A stretch of 64,000 nucleotides of DNA from Larkinella punicea (GTDB taxonomy: Bacteria > Bacteroidota > Bacteroidia > Cytophagales > Spirosomataceae). This document shows, one piece after another, positions 34,777 through 41,551 of this stretch. The stretch lies in the NCBI RefSeq assembly GCF_003334855.1, contig NZ_QOWE01000005.1:62001-126000 (forward strand). Reading direction: 5' to 3'. Each line of letters begins with the position of its first letter. Positions within the stretch are counted from its first letter, which is position 1. The notes under the pieces are model-generated. The model worked only from the letters and a program-made list of their open reading frames with translations, did no database searches and was not told where the DNA came from. Both the position numbers and the translations under genes were made by a program.

Positions 34777-34938
34777 ATGAAAAATGTTCAGGAAATTAAC
34801 AGCAGCAAAGCGCCGATTGTGCGGATTGATCCTTCACTAGAGAAGTACCGTGGTAAAGTGCTTTTTCCAGAAAAACTGGAAAAAGCCAATGAAATGCTTA
34901 AAACCGCTAAGCTGCCAAATAAGAAACGTGGTAATTAA
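34777..34938 (+). CDS. Small hypothetical protein (53 aa), partner of DUF6934-like gene
   Basis: A 53-codon frame MKNVQEINSSKAPIVRIDPS... ending KTAKLPNKKRGN. It has a short beta-strand-like IVRIDP, then a charged, probably helical stretch LEKYRGKVLFPEKLEKANEML and a basic tail. It is too short for most gene finders. The close spacing to the DUF6934-like gene, the same low G+C and the regular amphipathic pattern support it as real. It could be a small antitoxin or chaperone-like partner. No transmembrane segment or signal is seen. Confidence 0.65.
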   Translation: MKNVQEINSSKAPIVRIDPSLEKYRGKVLFPEKLEKANEMLKTAKLPNKKRGN

Positions 34939-35100
34939 CACGCATTGGTATCTCTTTCAAGATGACCAGAACTCCCCTTCTTTCCAATAATACCGTGGTG
35001 GTACCTGGTTTGGGAGTGCTACAAGTTAAGCAGACCCTAACTTTAGATGGGATAGCAATGCCAAAGTACGAACGAACGTCATACCCCGTACATCAAGGCA

Positions 35101-36282
35101 TTACAAATTCTCCTCAATCAGTTTCGCCACGTTTTCCCGCTTGAACTCACCGGAATACAGCACGTTTCCGGTTTTATCGAGCAAGACGACCATCGGAAAC
35201 ATACCGACCCCGTAGCGTTTTGCCACGTCCTGCGCACCGTATAAAAGCGGGTATTCTGGCTGGATTTTCTGTTTAAAAACCGCTATTACTTCTTTCGAAT
35301 CGTGTGGATTGATGCCCAGTAGCTCGAAACCGTTGGCTTTGTACTGGTTATATAGGGCATTTAAGTCGGGGACAGACGCCACACAATAGCCGCAATTCCG
35401 AATCCAGAATTCCAGCAAAACCACTTTCCCTTTCAACTGGTTCAGCGTAATTCCGGTCGTGCGGTCAAAAACCGGCAACGTCCAATCCGGGGCGGTTCGG
35501 CCGCGTGGAATGATTTGTAGCTTTTCATCTTCCGGGTTTACCAGCTTGTACTCATTCCGGTAACTGGAAAAATACCAGGACGAATCAGTTGGCAAAACCG
35601 TCGCATCGAGGTATTGAAAGCGGGTTTTCGTAAAATCCTGGTTGCGGTTGTTGGACTGCATCACTTCAACGGGCAAATACGTCGCCTTGTCGATCAGCAA
35701 ACGGTAGCGGATCGATCGGTCTGCCGTAATGGGACGGTAAGCGCCCAGATAATCGATCACTTTCTGTTGCAGGGTGAAGGTTACCGCATAAAAAGGTTTC
35801 GCGTCCACCACGGTATCCTGCACGGTTTTAGGAACCGACGCATCCGAAAGAAGCATCGGCAACGCGTTTCGAAAGGTAACCGGGGAATCGTAGAAAAACG
35901 AGAGCGACTCAAAATTCCGGCGGGCCGGTTGTCCGGTAACCCGCAACGTCTTGCTTTTCCGGTCGCAGACAAACTGTTCGGTGCCATTAAAAACCGCCAG
36001 CATATCCGAACTGTTGAATTGGTATCTGAAACCCAAAACCGGGTTTTCACTGCTAAAATCCAGAAAGCACGCTCCGCTCATCTCGTGGAGGATGCCTTCC
36101 GAGACGTAATTCAGTTCCCGGTGATAGTGGTACCGGAGCGTTTTCCGGCCGCTGAGTGCTTGCGAAGTTTTACGAAGTACGTCCTCCGCAGAAACGGTTT
36201 CGGACTGTGCCAAACCGGGCGTTTGGGTTGTCATTACCAGAAAAAAGGGCATAAGAATGCCACTGAAAATCAATGATTTCAT
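35101..36282 (-). CDS. Secreted TlpA-like thiol-disulfide oxidoreductase with N-terminal LolA-like domain
   Basis: 393 residues. A signal peptide (MKSLIFSGILMPFFLVMTTQTPGLAQ) is followed by a beta-rich domain (about 30-240: DVLRKTSQALSGRKTLRYHYHRELNY ... YFSSYRNEYKLVNP) of the DUF2092/LolA-like kind. The C-terminal thioredoxin domain (about 255-393) reads LNQLKGKVVLLEFWIRNCGYCVASVPDLNALYNQY with the redox pair CGYC, then FPMVVLLDKTGNVLYSGEF. It should reduce or resolve disulfides in the periplasm. Resembles ResA/TlpA-type proteins abundant in Bacteroidota. Downstream of the AT-rich module on the opposite strand. Confidence 0.9.
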   Translation of the reverse strand: MKSLIFSGILMPFFLVMTTQTPGLAQSETVSAEDVLRKTSQALSGRKTLRYHYHRELNYVSEGILHEMSGACFLDFSSENPVLGFRYQFNSSDMLAVFNGTEQFVCDRKSKTLRVTGQPARRNFESLSFFYDSPVTFRNALPMLLSDASVPKTVQDTVVDAKPFYAVTFTLQQKVIDYLGAYRPITADRSIRYRLLIDKATYLPVEVMQSNNRNQDFTKTRFQYLDATVLPTDSSWYFSSYRNEYKLVNPEDEKLQIIPRGRTAPDWTLPVFDRTTGITLNQLKGKVVLLEFWIRNCGYCVASVPDLNALYNQYKANGFELLGINPHDSKEVIAVFKQKIQPEYPLLYGAQDVAKRYGVGMFPMVVLLDKTGNVLYSGEFKRENVAKLIEENL

Positions 36283-36334
36283 CGCAGTAGGGAGGAAGGA
36301 AGATTATGGAGAAATTTAGAAGTGTTGGAAAAGG

Positions 36335-37504
36335 TTACTTCAAGCTAGCCAGCGGTTTTTTGGAGGAGTTGTTTGCGGAAAAATGGGGAGAAGCCAGCGC
36401 CAGAATTTTTATCTCCTCAATCTGATCGTCCTTTATTTTCACGTAGACATCCATGCCTCTTCCTTCGCTGTTTTTCGAAAAAAGAATCAGTTCAGTTGGC
36501 GGTTCCGACCCGGCTTTTCGGTGTTTAAGCTGGATGTTACGGATCAGATTCAGCGTTCCATTGGGCGTATCAATTACCGCAAATGCGTTTTTCGGATCGA
36601 TTGAAAAGTTTCCGGCATCTGTTGTTATTCCTCGCTCCCAGTTCACTGATGCTCCCGGCATTTTTGACAGAATCAGCGTGATCAAAATCATCAACAGAAG
36701 GCTATAACTGGCCATTAATCGTCGCGAAGACGGTTTACGGTTCATCATCCCAATCCGTTTTTTGATGGTCAGTTCGGTGAAATTAGTGGCTAAACTCACC
36801 CGCAAACCGCCGATGCGCACCAGCATGTATTGATAGTTTTTAGCATCCAAACCGCTCCGCAGCATTTGCCGATCAACGCCGAATTCCAGATTTTCTTTGA
36901 TCGCCCGTTTCAGAAACCAGCTCGCCGGATTAAACCAGAAAAAAACCGTACCCAACTCTGCCAGCAAAACATCCAGCGTGTGCCACTCCCGAACGTGAAC
37001 CCGCTCGTGTTGCAGAATCGGTCCGAGTTCTTCCGCTGAATGTCGGGACGGATTCAGGTAGATGGTTTGCCCGAACGAAAACGGGTTGAAATTTTCGCTG
37101 ACCGCCCGAAAACGGAAACCCTTGTACGTTGCCGGTTGCGAACACCGGTGAATGCGATAGAGCGACAGCAACTGCACTGCCAGCCGGACTGTCATTATGC
37201 CAACGCCGAACCAGAACACGGCCACCAGCCAGATCCAGCTACTTCCGCCGTCGGTTTGCTGCGGAATGGCTTCCCATATTTGCCAATCAATCGTCCGCTG
37301 AATCGGTCTAAACAGCGTCTCATTTCTCCGGGCGAGTTCGGCAAAATCGATCAATGGATAGACAACGGAAAAAACCATTCCGAACAGCAGAAACAGGCGA
37401 TTCAGACCATAAAAGGTCAGCCGACGAAGAACCAGGGAATAGGCCAGAAAAAACAGCAGTAAAGCCGTGTTGGCCTGAAGCAGGTAGGTCAAAACCGGTA
37501 GCAT
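36335..37504 (-). CDS. M56 family metallopeptidase, BlaR1/MecR1-like
   Basis: 389 residues from ATG 37504 (MLPVLTYLLQANTALLLFFLAYSLVLRRLTFYGLNRLFLLFGM). Four membrane helices surround a cytoplasmic zinc protease with HERVHVREWHTLDVLLAELGTVFFWFNPASWFLKRAIKENLEFGVDR (HExxH-like HERVH, plus the E ligand in ENLEFGVD). The C-terminal periplasmic part after the last helix (about 105 residues) is short and has no penicillin-binding domain. On sensing a signal it should cleave the BlaI-type repressor encoded 1 bp upstream. Signal unknown; no beta-lactamase is nearby. Confidence 0.9.
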   Translation of the reverse strand: MLPVLTYLLQANTALLLFFLAYSLVLRRLTFYGLNRLFLLFGMVFSVVYPLIDFAELARRNETLFRPIQRTIDWQIWEAIPQQTDGGSSWIWLVAVFWFGVGIMTVRLAVQLLSLYRIHRCSQPATYKGFRFRAVSENFNPFSFGQTIYLNPSRHSAEELGPILQHERVHVREWHTLDVLLAELGTVFFWFNPASWFLKRAIKENLEFGVDRQMLRSGLDAKNYQYMLVRIGGLRVSLATNFTELTIKKRIGMMNRKPSSRRLMASYSLLLMILITLILSKMPGASVNWERGITTDAGNFSIDPKNAFAVIDTPNGTLNLIRNIQLKHRKAGSEPPTELILFSKNSEGRGMDVYVKIKDDQIEEIKILALASPHFSANNSSKKPLASLK

Positions 37505-37505
37505 C

Positions 37506-37871
37506 TCAGTCGGATTTGCGCTTTTCAATCATCTCGATAATCTCCTTCAGCTCATCGGCGCTGATCTTCTGGTCTTCAGCAAAAAACGCGACCAGTTCTT
37601 TGAAGGAATTCCTGAAATAATCACTCACAAAACCGCTCATGAAACGCTTTTTGTACTCTTCTTCGCTGATCAGTGGCTCGTAGCGATACGTATTGCCCCA
37701 TTTTTTGCTCTCCAGAAACCCTTTCCGCTCCAGATTCCGAATCGTGGACGCCAGGGTCGTATAGGGCGGACGCGGTTCGGGCAGTTGATCCAGAAAATCT
37801 TTGACAAAACCACCCTGGCTTTTCCAGATCACCAGCATGGCTTCTTCTTCCTGTACGCTCAGCTTATTCAC
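37506..37871 (-). CDS. BlaI/MecI/CopY family transcriptional repressor
   Basis: 121 residues with a GTG start (MNKLSVQEEEAMLVIWKSQGGFVKDFLDQLPEPRPPYTTLASTIRNLERKGFLESKKWGNTYRYEPLISEEEYKKRF). This is the family winged helix; the cleavage site recognised by M56 proteases would be in the C-terminal dimerisation part (FMSGFVSDYFRNSFKELVAFF). It is followed at once by the M56 gene, forming the usual repressor-protease pair. Two matching palindromes directly upstream are the likely operators, so the pair is autoregulated. Confidence 0.95.
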   Translation of the reverse strand: MNKLSVQEEEAMLVIWKSQGGFVKDFLDQLPEPRPPYTTLASTIRNLERKGFLESKKWGNTYRYEPLISEEEYKKRFMSGFVSDYFRNSFKELVAFFAEDQKISADELKEIIEMIEKRKSD

Positions 37872-37874
37872 ATC

Positions 37875-37908
37875 TACGATTTTTTCGTAAACCTACGAAT
37901 ATTTCGTA
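37875..37908. promoter_or_regulatory. Twin operators of the BlaI/M56 pair
   Basis: Two 15-bp dyads of the same design, TACGATTTTTTCGTA (37875-37889) and TACGAATATTTCGTA (37894-37908), sit 19 bp apart centre to centre just before the BlaI GTG. The TACGA/TCGTA half-sites resemble the TACA/TGTA half-sites of known BlaI operators. The spacing of about two helical turns suggests cooperative binding of two dimers. Confidence 0.8.
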
Positions 37909-38089
37909 AATGTAAAATAAAATGCTAAAAATAAAATTCAGAATTTCCGGAATGATTAGACTAGCCAACGGTTTCCAGTGCTCAAAACCGTTAAAACGGT
38001 TTCAATACCGCAACCATCAAACTGTCTGGCGAACCCACGGTTAAAACTGGGGGCTACTATTAACTCCGCACGGATGCAAACATTCATTC

Positions 38090-40018
38090 CTAATTCCGCT
38101 CCACGGTTACCCGGGCACTTCCCGTCGGAATCCCCGTTCCACACGAGCTTTTTAAGGACGTAATCGTGTACTCCGTCGAACTGGTGGGCGCCACCGTCAG
38201 CGTATACGGATTGAGAAACGTGCCGTTCACTTGGGTGCCGTCGGAGAGCACAAACGACCAGGGCGGCAATCCATTTTTGAAAGCCACGCGAACTTTAGAC
38301 GTCTGGCCGGGCCGGATCGTGCCTTCACCCGCCACAACAGCCTGACTCACGTTGGGTGCCAGGATTTTAACCGTCGTTTCGGAACCGGCCACCGCCGGGC
38401 TGGTGGAGGCCACCCGCAGCCGAACGGTGTTGAGCGTATCCTTCAGATAGGCCGGACTGATGGCCGCTTTCAAAACTCCGTCTTTGTAGGTGGTCGCCAG
38501 ATTGACAAACCGCCCGCTGGTGTCGGCCACCTGCACGATGTATTTGTTGTTGGCATAAAATCGCCCCGCCGTCGTGAACGGAACCGTAATTTCGGCACCG
38601 TGGCAAATCGTCCGGGCCGACAGGTTGCCGGTGGTGATGGTCGAGGGCGGAATGTTTACCTTCACAAACGCCCGCCCGCTGTATTCGCCAACGCCACAGG
38701 CCCCACCCGCTGAGGTAATGGCGTAGGGCGTTGGATTGTTCGGCGTCACGCGGATGGTATGCGGGCTTTTGGCAATGTTGTTTTCGTAGGTGCCATCCGT
38801 CAACAGAACAAACCACGGCCCACCTCCGCCAAAATCCACGGTCAGTTCGGCGGTTTTTCCTTCTTCGATCTTCACCGTATCGTTCCGCAAAACCGCCACG
38901 GCCTGAGCCGCCACGATCAGATTTTCGGCGTTACTGCTGATCGCGGGTTGCGTGGCCACCACCCGGATTTTGTAGGCTCCTTTGGGCGAAATACCGTAGG
39001 GCAGCCGCGCCATCAGCGGACTGGCGGTGCCGGAAGCGGAAATGGTGGTCCAATTGTCGGTAGAATCGGCGAGTTGGGCCACAAAACCGTTCCCGGTCTG
39101 GTATTTCCCGGTAGCCGTGAAAGCGACCTGAAAAGGGGTTCCGGTACAAATCCGAAAACCGCCGTTCGGGGCTTTGATGGCAATTTCCGGGTTCGGATTC
39201 TCGTTCACATTGACGATAATTTCCCCCGAAACCGTTCCGCTCCCGCAGGGGCCACTGACGTTCACTACTTTGTAAATCGTTGGTTTTTCAGGCGTTACGG
39301 TCACTTCATAAGGCGTCGTCATGGTGTTTTGCACTTTCGTTCCGTCCGAGAGCACAAACGACCACGGCCCGTGTCCGCTCAGGGCGATGCGGAATGTAGC
39401 GGGTTGGCCCGGCAAAACCGTTACGGCATTGCTGCCGTCGGCCAGTTCGATGCGGGCACCTGGAGCGGGTAACACCCGAAGCGCCTGCGCCGTGCCGTTG
39501 ACCACCGGATTGGTGGAAGCGACCCGCAGCGTATACCGGCTTCCAGCCTCCGTTGTGACCGGAATCACGCCCGCCAGCGTTCCGTTGCCAAACGGCCCGG
39601 CTTTGGCGGGTTCGCTCAGATTGGTCACTTTTCCGGTTGCATCGACCAGTTGGAGAACAAATTGATTATCCGGCGAAAACCGCCCGCCCGACGAGGTATA
39701 CGGCACCGAAACCGGCGATCCGGCACAAACCGCCAGGCCGTTCAGGTCACCCGTTAGCACTTCCGGCAGCGCCACTTTATGGCTGTCGGCCTGGGCGCGC
39801 ATAGCCGCCGAGTCGATGCGCATGGTGGTATCGCGCTGAAAAATGGCTTTGTAGAGACTGTCTTTCAGGTACTTTTCAATCAGCGTGTCCTTCCGGATTT
39901 CAATCAACGTATCGGCAACGGCACGGGGTTGACGGGTTCGTTGTTCCACTCCCGACGCGCCAAGGGTCAAAAACCCAACGACCCCCAAAACGATACTCAG
40001 CAACGTAAATTTATTCAT
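38090..40018 (-). CDS. Secreted protein with three tandem Ig/PKD-like repeat pairs
   Basis: 642 residues from ATG 40018 (MNKFTLLSIVLGVVGFLTLGASG), a clear signal peptide. After a linker rich in Asp/Arg (about 25-90), three copies of a two-part unit follow. Part A ends TLRVASTNPVV, VVATQPAISSN and LRVASTSPAVAG; part B carries PWSFVLSDGTKVQNT, GPWFVLLTDGTYENN and PPWSFVLSDGTQVNG and ends in SGPCGSGTVSG, GGACGVGEYSG and KSSCGTGIPTG. Each part A opens with a Cys (VCAGSPVSVPY, ICTGTPFQVAF, ICHGAEITVPF). These are like the SprB/PKD-type repeats of gliding bacteria and of cell-surface adhesins. No C-terminal type IX sorting domain is evident. Function: adhesion or matrix, by inference. Confidence 0.8.
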   Translation of the reverse strand: MNKFTLLSIVLGVVGFLTLGASGVEQRTRQPRAVADTLIEIRKDTLIEKYLKDSLYKAIFQRDTTMRIDSAAMRAQADSHKVALPEVLTGDLNGLAVCAGSPVSVPYTSSGGRFSPDNQFVLQLVDATGKVTNLSEPAKAGPFGNGTLAGVIPVTTEAGSRYTLRVASTNPVVNGTAQALRVLPAPGARIELADGSNAVTVLPGQPATFRIALSGHGPWSFVLSDGTKVQNTMTTPYEVTVTPEKPTIYKVVNVSGPCGSGTVSGEIIVNVNENPNPEIAIKAPNGGFRICTGTPFQVAFTATGKYQTGNGFVAQLADSTDNWTTISASGTASPLMARLPYGISPKGAYKIRVVATQPAISSNAENLIVAAQAVAVLRNDTVKIEEGKTAELTVDFGGGGPWFVLLTDGTYENNIAKSPHTIRVTPNNPTPYAITSAGGACGVGEYSGRAFVKVNIPPSTITTGNLSARTICHGAEITVPFTTAGRFYANNKYIVQVADTSGRFVNLATTYKDGVLKAAISPAYLKDTLNTVRLRVASTSPAVAGSETTVKILAPNVSQAVVAGEGTIRPGQTSKVRVAFKNGLPPWSFVLSDGTQVNGTFLNPYTLTVAPTSSTEYTITSLKSSCGTGIPTGSARVTVERN

Positions 40019-40067
40019 GCATGTGTGGTTCAGCTTCAAAACTTGGTGTTCTTTCCGATTGGGTTGA

Positions 40068-40190
40068 CGAACTTTGCATTTTACCCTTAAATCTCCTGAA
40101 AGAGACTTGGACGCAAAACCTCCGGGTCCGGAAGTCCCCTTCAGGGGATTTAGGGGTAAAACGATAACCGTTTTCGAAATGCAAAGTTCG
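40068..40190. repeat. Inverted repeat of the CCCCTAAA family in a divergent intergenic space
   Basis: Outer arms CGAACTTTGCATTT (40068-40081) and AAATGCAAAGTTCG (40177-40190) are perfect. Next to them TTTTACCCTTAAATCTCCTG (from 40078) faces CAGGGGATTTAGGGGTAAAA (to 40161) with a few C-to-T differences. The decay is all on the left arm (CCCC changed to CCCT or TCCT), as though one arm drifted. It lies between the Ig-repeat gene and the divergent reductase gene. It recurs as a better copy at 41426-41527. Confidence 0.8.
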
Positions 40191-40241
40191 TTAACTATAA
40201 CGGAAAGTTTGCAGACCCTGGTACAAAGTTAACACGCTCGC

Positions 40242-41309
40242 ATGAACGAGGAATTGATTCACCTTCAGGTATCCGAAATAATTCAGGAAACGCCTGACAC
40301 GAAAACGCTTCTTTTACAACCCACCGACGGGCAACCTGTTCCGTATCGGGCGGGGCAGTTTCTAACGCTTCTCTTCCACCACCTCGGCCACGAAGTCCGG
40401 CGGTCCTATTCATTGAGTTCAACGCCCGGTGGTGATCCGGCAGAACCGTTGAGCCTGACGATCAAACGCGTAGAAAACGGCGAAATTTCCCGGTATCTGC
40501 TTGATCATCTGCGGGTCGGCGATACGCTCAGCAGTTTGCCACCAACGGGCCGGTTTACGCTGGAAACCGATCCCAATCAGCAACGGGACCTGGTGCTGAT
40601 TGGGGCCGGAAGCGGCATTTCGCCCCTGTACGGTATTTTGAAACAGGCCCTGCGTGATGAACCGAAAAGCCACATTACGCTGCTGTATTGCAATACCAGC
40701 GAACGGAATATCATTTTCTACCATCAACTGGAAGCCTTACGGAAACAGTACCCGGACCGGTTTCAGTTGATCCACCTGCTCAGCCAGCCGGAGGACGATT
40801 GGCGAAAAGCGGGTAACATCCGGCGGGGTCGATTGAACAACTGGCTGCTGGAAACCATGCTGCCCGAGTTGGTTCGTTTTGAACGCGACAAAGCCCATTG
40901 GTACGTTTGCGGACCGTTTGGATTCATGCGGATGGTGCAGTTTACGCTGGTGTATGCGGGCATTCGGCTCGATCACATCAAGAAAGAAAATTTTGTAATC
41001 GAACCCGTTACGAGAACGCCACCGCCCGAGCTGGCGCGCGACCACCGGATGTTGCTGCGGTATCGCGGAACAGACTACGACATCGACGTACCAGCTTACA
41101 AATCCATTCTGCAAGCGGCTCTGGATCACGGCATTCCGTTGCCGTATAGCTGTAAAGGCGGCCGGTGTTCAAGCTGTGCGGCCCGGCTGAAAGCGGGAGA
41201 AGTTCACATGACCATCAACGATGTGCTGACGGAACGCGACCTGGCCAACGGCTGGGTGCTAACCTGCACGGGCTATCCGGCGTCGGAAGGTTTGGTGCTG
41301 GATGCCTAA
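40242..41309 (+). CDS. Ferredoxin-NADP reductase-like flavoprotein with C-terminal 2Fe-2S domain (PaaE-like)
   Basis: 355 residues in three domains: FAD-binding barrel with HEVRRSYSLSSTPGGDP (RxYS motif), NAD(P)-binding region with LVLIGAGSGISPLYGILKQAL and HWYVCGPFGFMRMVQ, and a plant-type ferredoxin domain with CKGGRCSSC and a later WVLTCTGYP cysteine (C-x4-C-x2-C-xn-C). It should pass electrons from NADPH to an oxygenase, as PaaE does for phenylacetyl-CoA oxygenation, or act in another Rieske-type system. No oxygenase gene is near. The last codons are mirrored in a hairpin just beyond the stop. Confidence 0.92.
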   Translation: MNEELIHLQVSEIIQETPDTKTLLLQPTDGQPVPYRAGQFLTLLFHHLGHEVRRSYSLSSTPGGDPAEPLSLTIKRVENGEISRYLLDHLRVGDTLSSLPPTGRFTLETDPNQQRDLVLIGAGSGISPLYGILKQALRDEPKSHITLLYCNTSERNIIFYHQLEALRKQYPDRFQLIHLLSQPEDDWRKAGNIRRGRLNNWLLETMLPELVRFERDKAHWYVCGPFGFMRMVQFTLVYAGIRLDHIKKENFVIEPVTRTPPPELARDHRMLLRYRGTDYDIDVPAYKSILQAALDHGIPLPYSCKGGRCSSCAARLKAGEVHMTINDVLTERDLANGWVLTCTGYPASEGLVLDA

Positions 41310-41361
41310 CCGCTGTCAGGGTCTTCGACCGCTGACAGGGTTAGACTTCCAGCACCAAACC
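41289..41361. terminator. Hairpin overlapping the reductase stop codon
   Basis: Arms GGTTTGGTGCTGGA (41289-41302) and TCCAGCACCAAACC (41348-41361) are exact; further in, CTAACC/GGTTAG, CTGTCAG/CTGACAG and GGTC/GACC pair round a TTC loop. The left arm is coding sequence, including the last codons and the TAA at 41307-41309. The base is followed by CTCCTTTTACTTTTA, a loose T-rich tract, so it may terminate transcription. Confidence 0.75.
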
Positions 41362-41425
41362 ACTCCTTTTACTTTTACCGGTTAGAAACTTCATCCCTGA
41401 ATTTTCTGTTAGATTTAAGAATAGG

Positions 41426-41527
41426 CCTTTCGCTTGCCGCCCCTAAATCCCCTAAAGGGGACTTTTGGAATCCGGATTGATCGCGTCCAAGTCCCCTTTA
41501 GGGGATTTAGGGGCGGCAAGCGAAAGG
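41426..41527. repeat. 39-bp perfect inverted repeat of the CCCCTAAA family
   Basis: Arms 41426-41464 and 41489-41527 are exact reverse complements over 39 bp around a 24-nt loop. Each arm contains CCTAAATCCCCTAAAGGGGA, so each arm also folds on itself. The same core occurs in the element at 40068-40190. It lies 24 bp before the uvrA GTG and would form a very strong leader structure if transcription enters from upstream. Confidence 0.9.
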
Positions 41528-41551
41528 CTAGAAGAATAAGGCTATCACAAC

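Noticed and set aside
34962-35144. 60-codon plus-strand ORF after the DUF6934 module
   Set aside because: It overlaps the end of the TlpA-like gene in antisense, has no strong start context and no recognisable pattern; the upstream half is not enough to support a third gene of the module.
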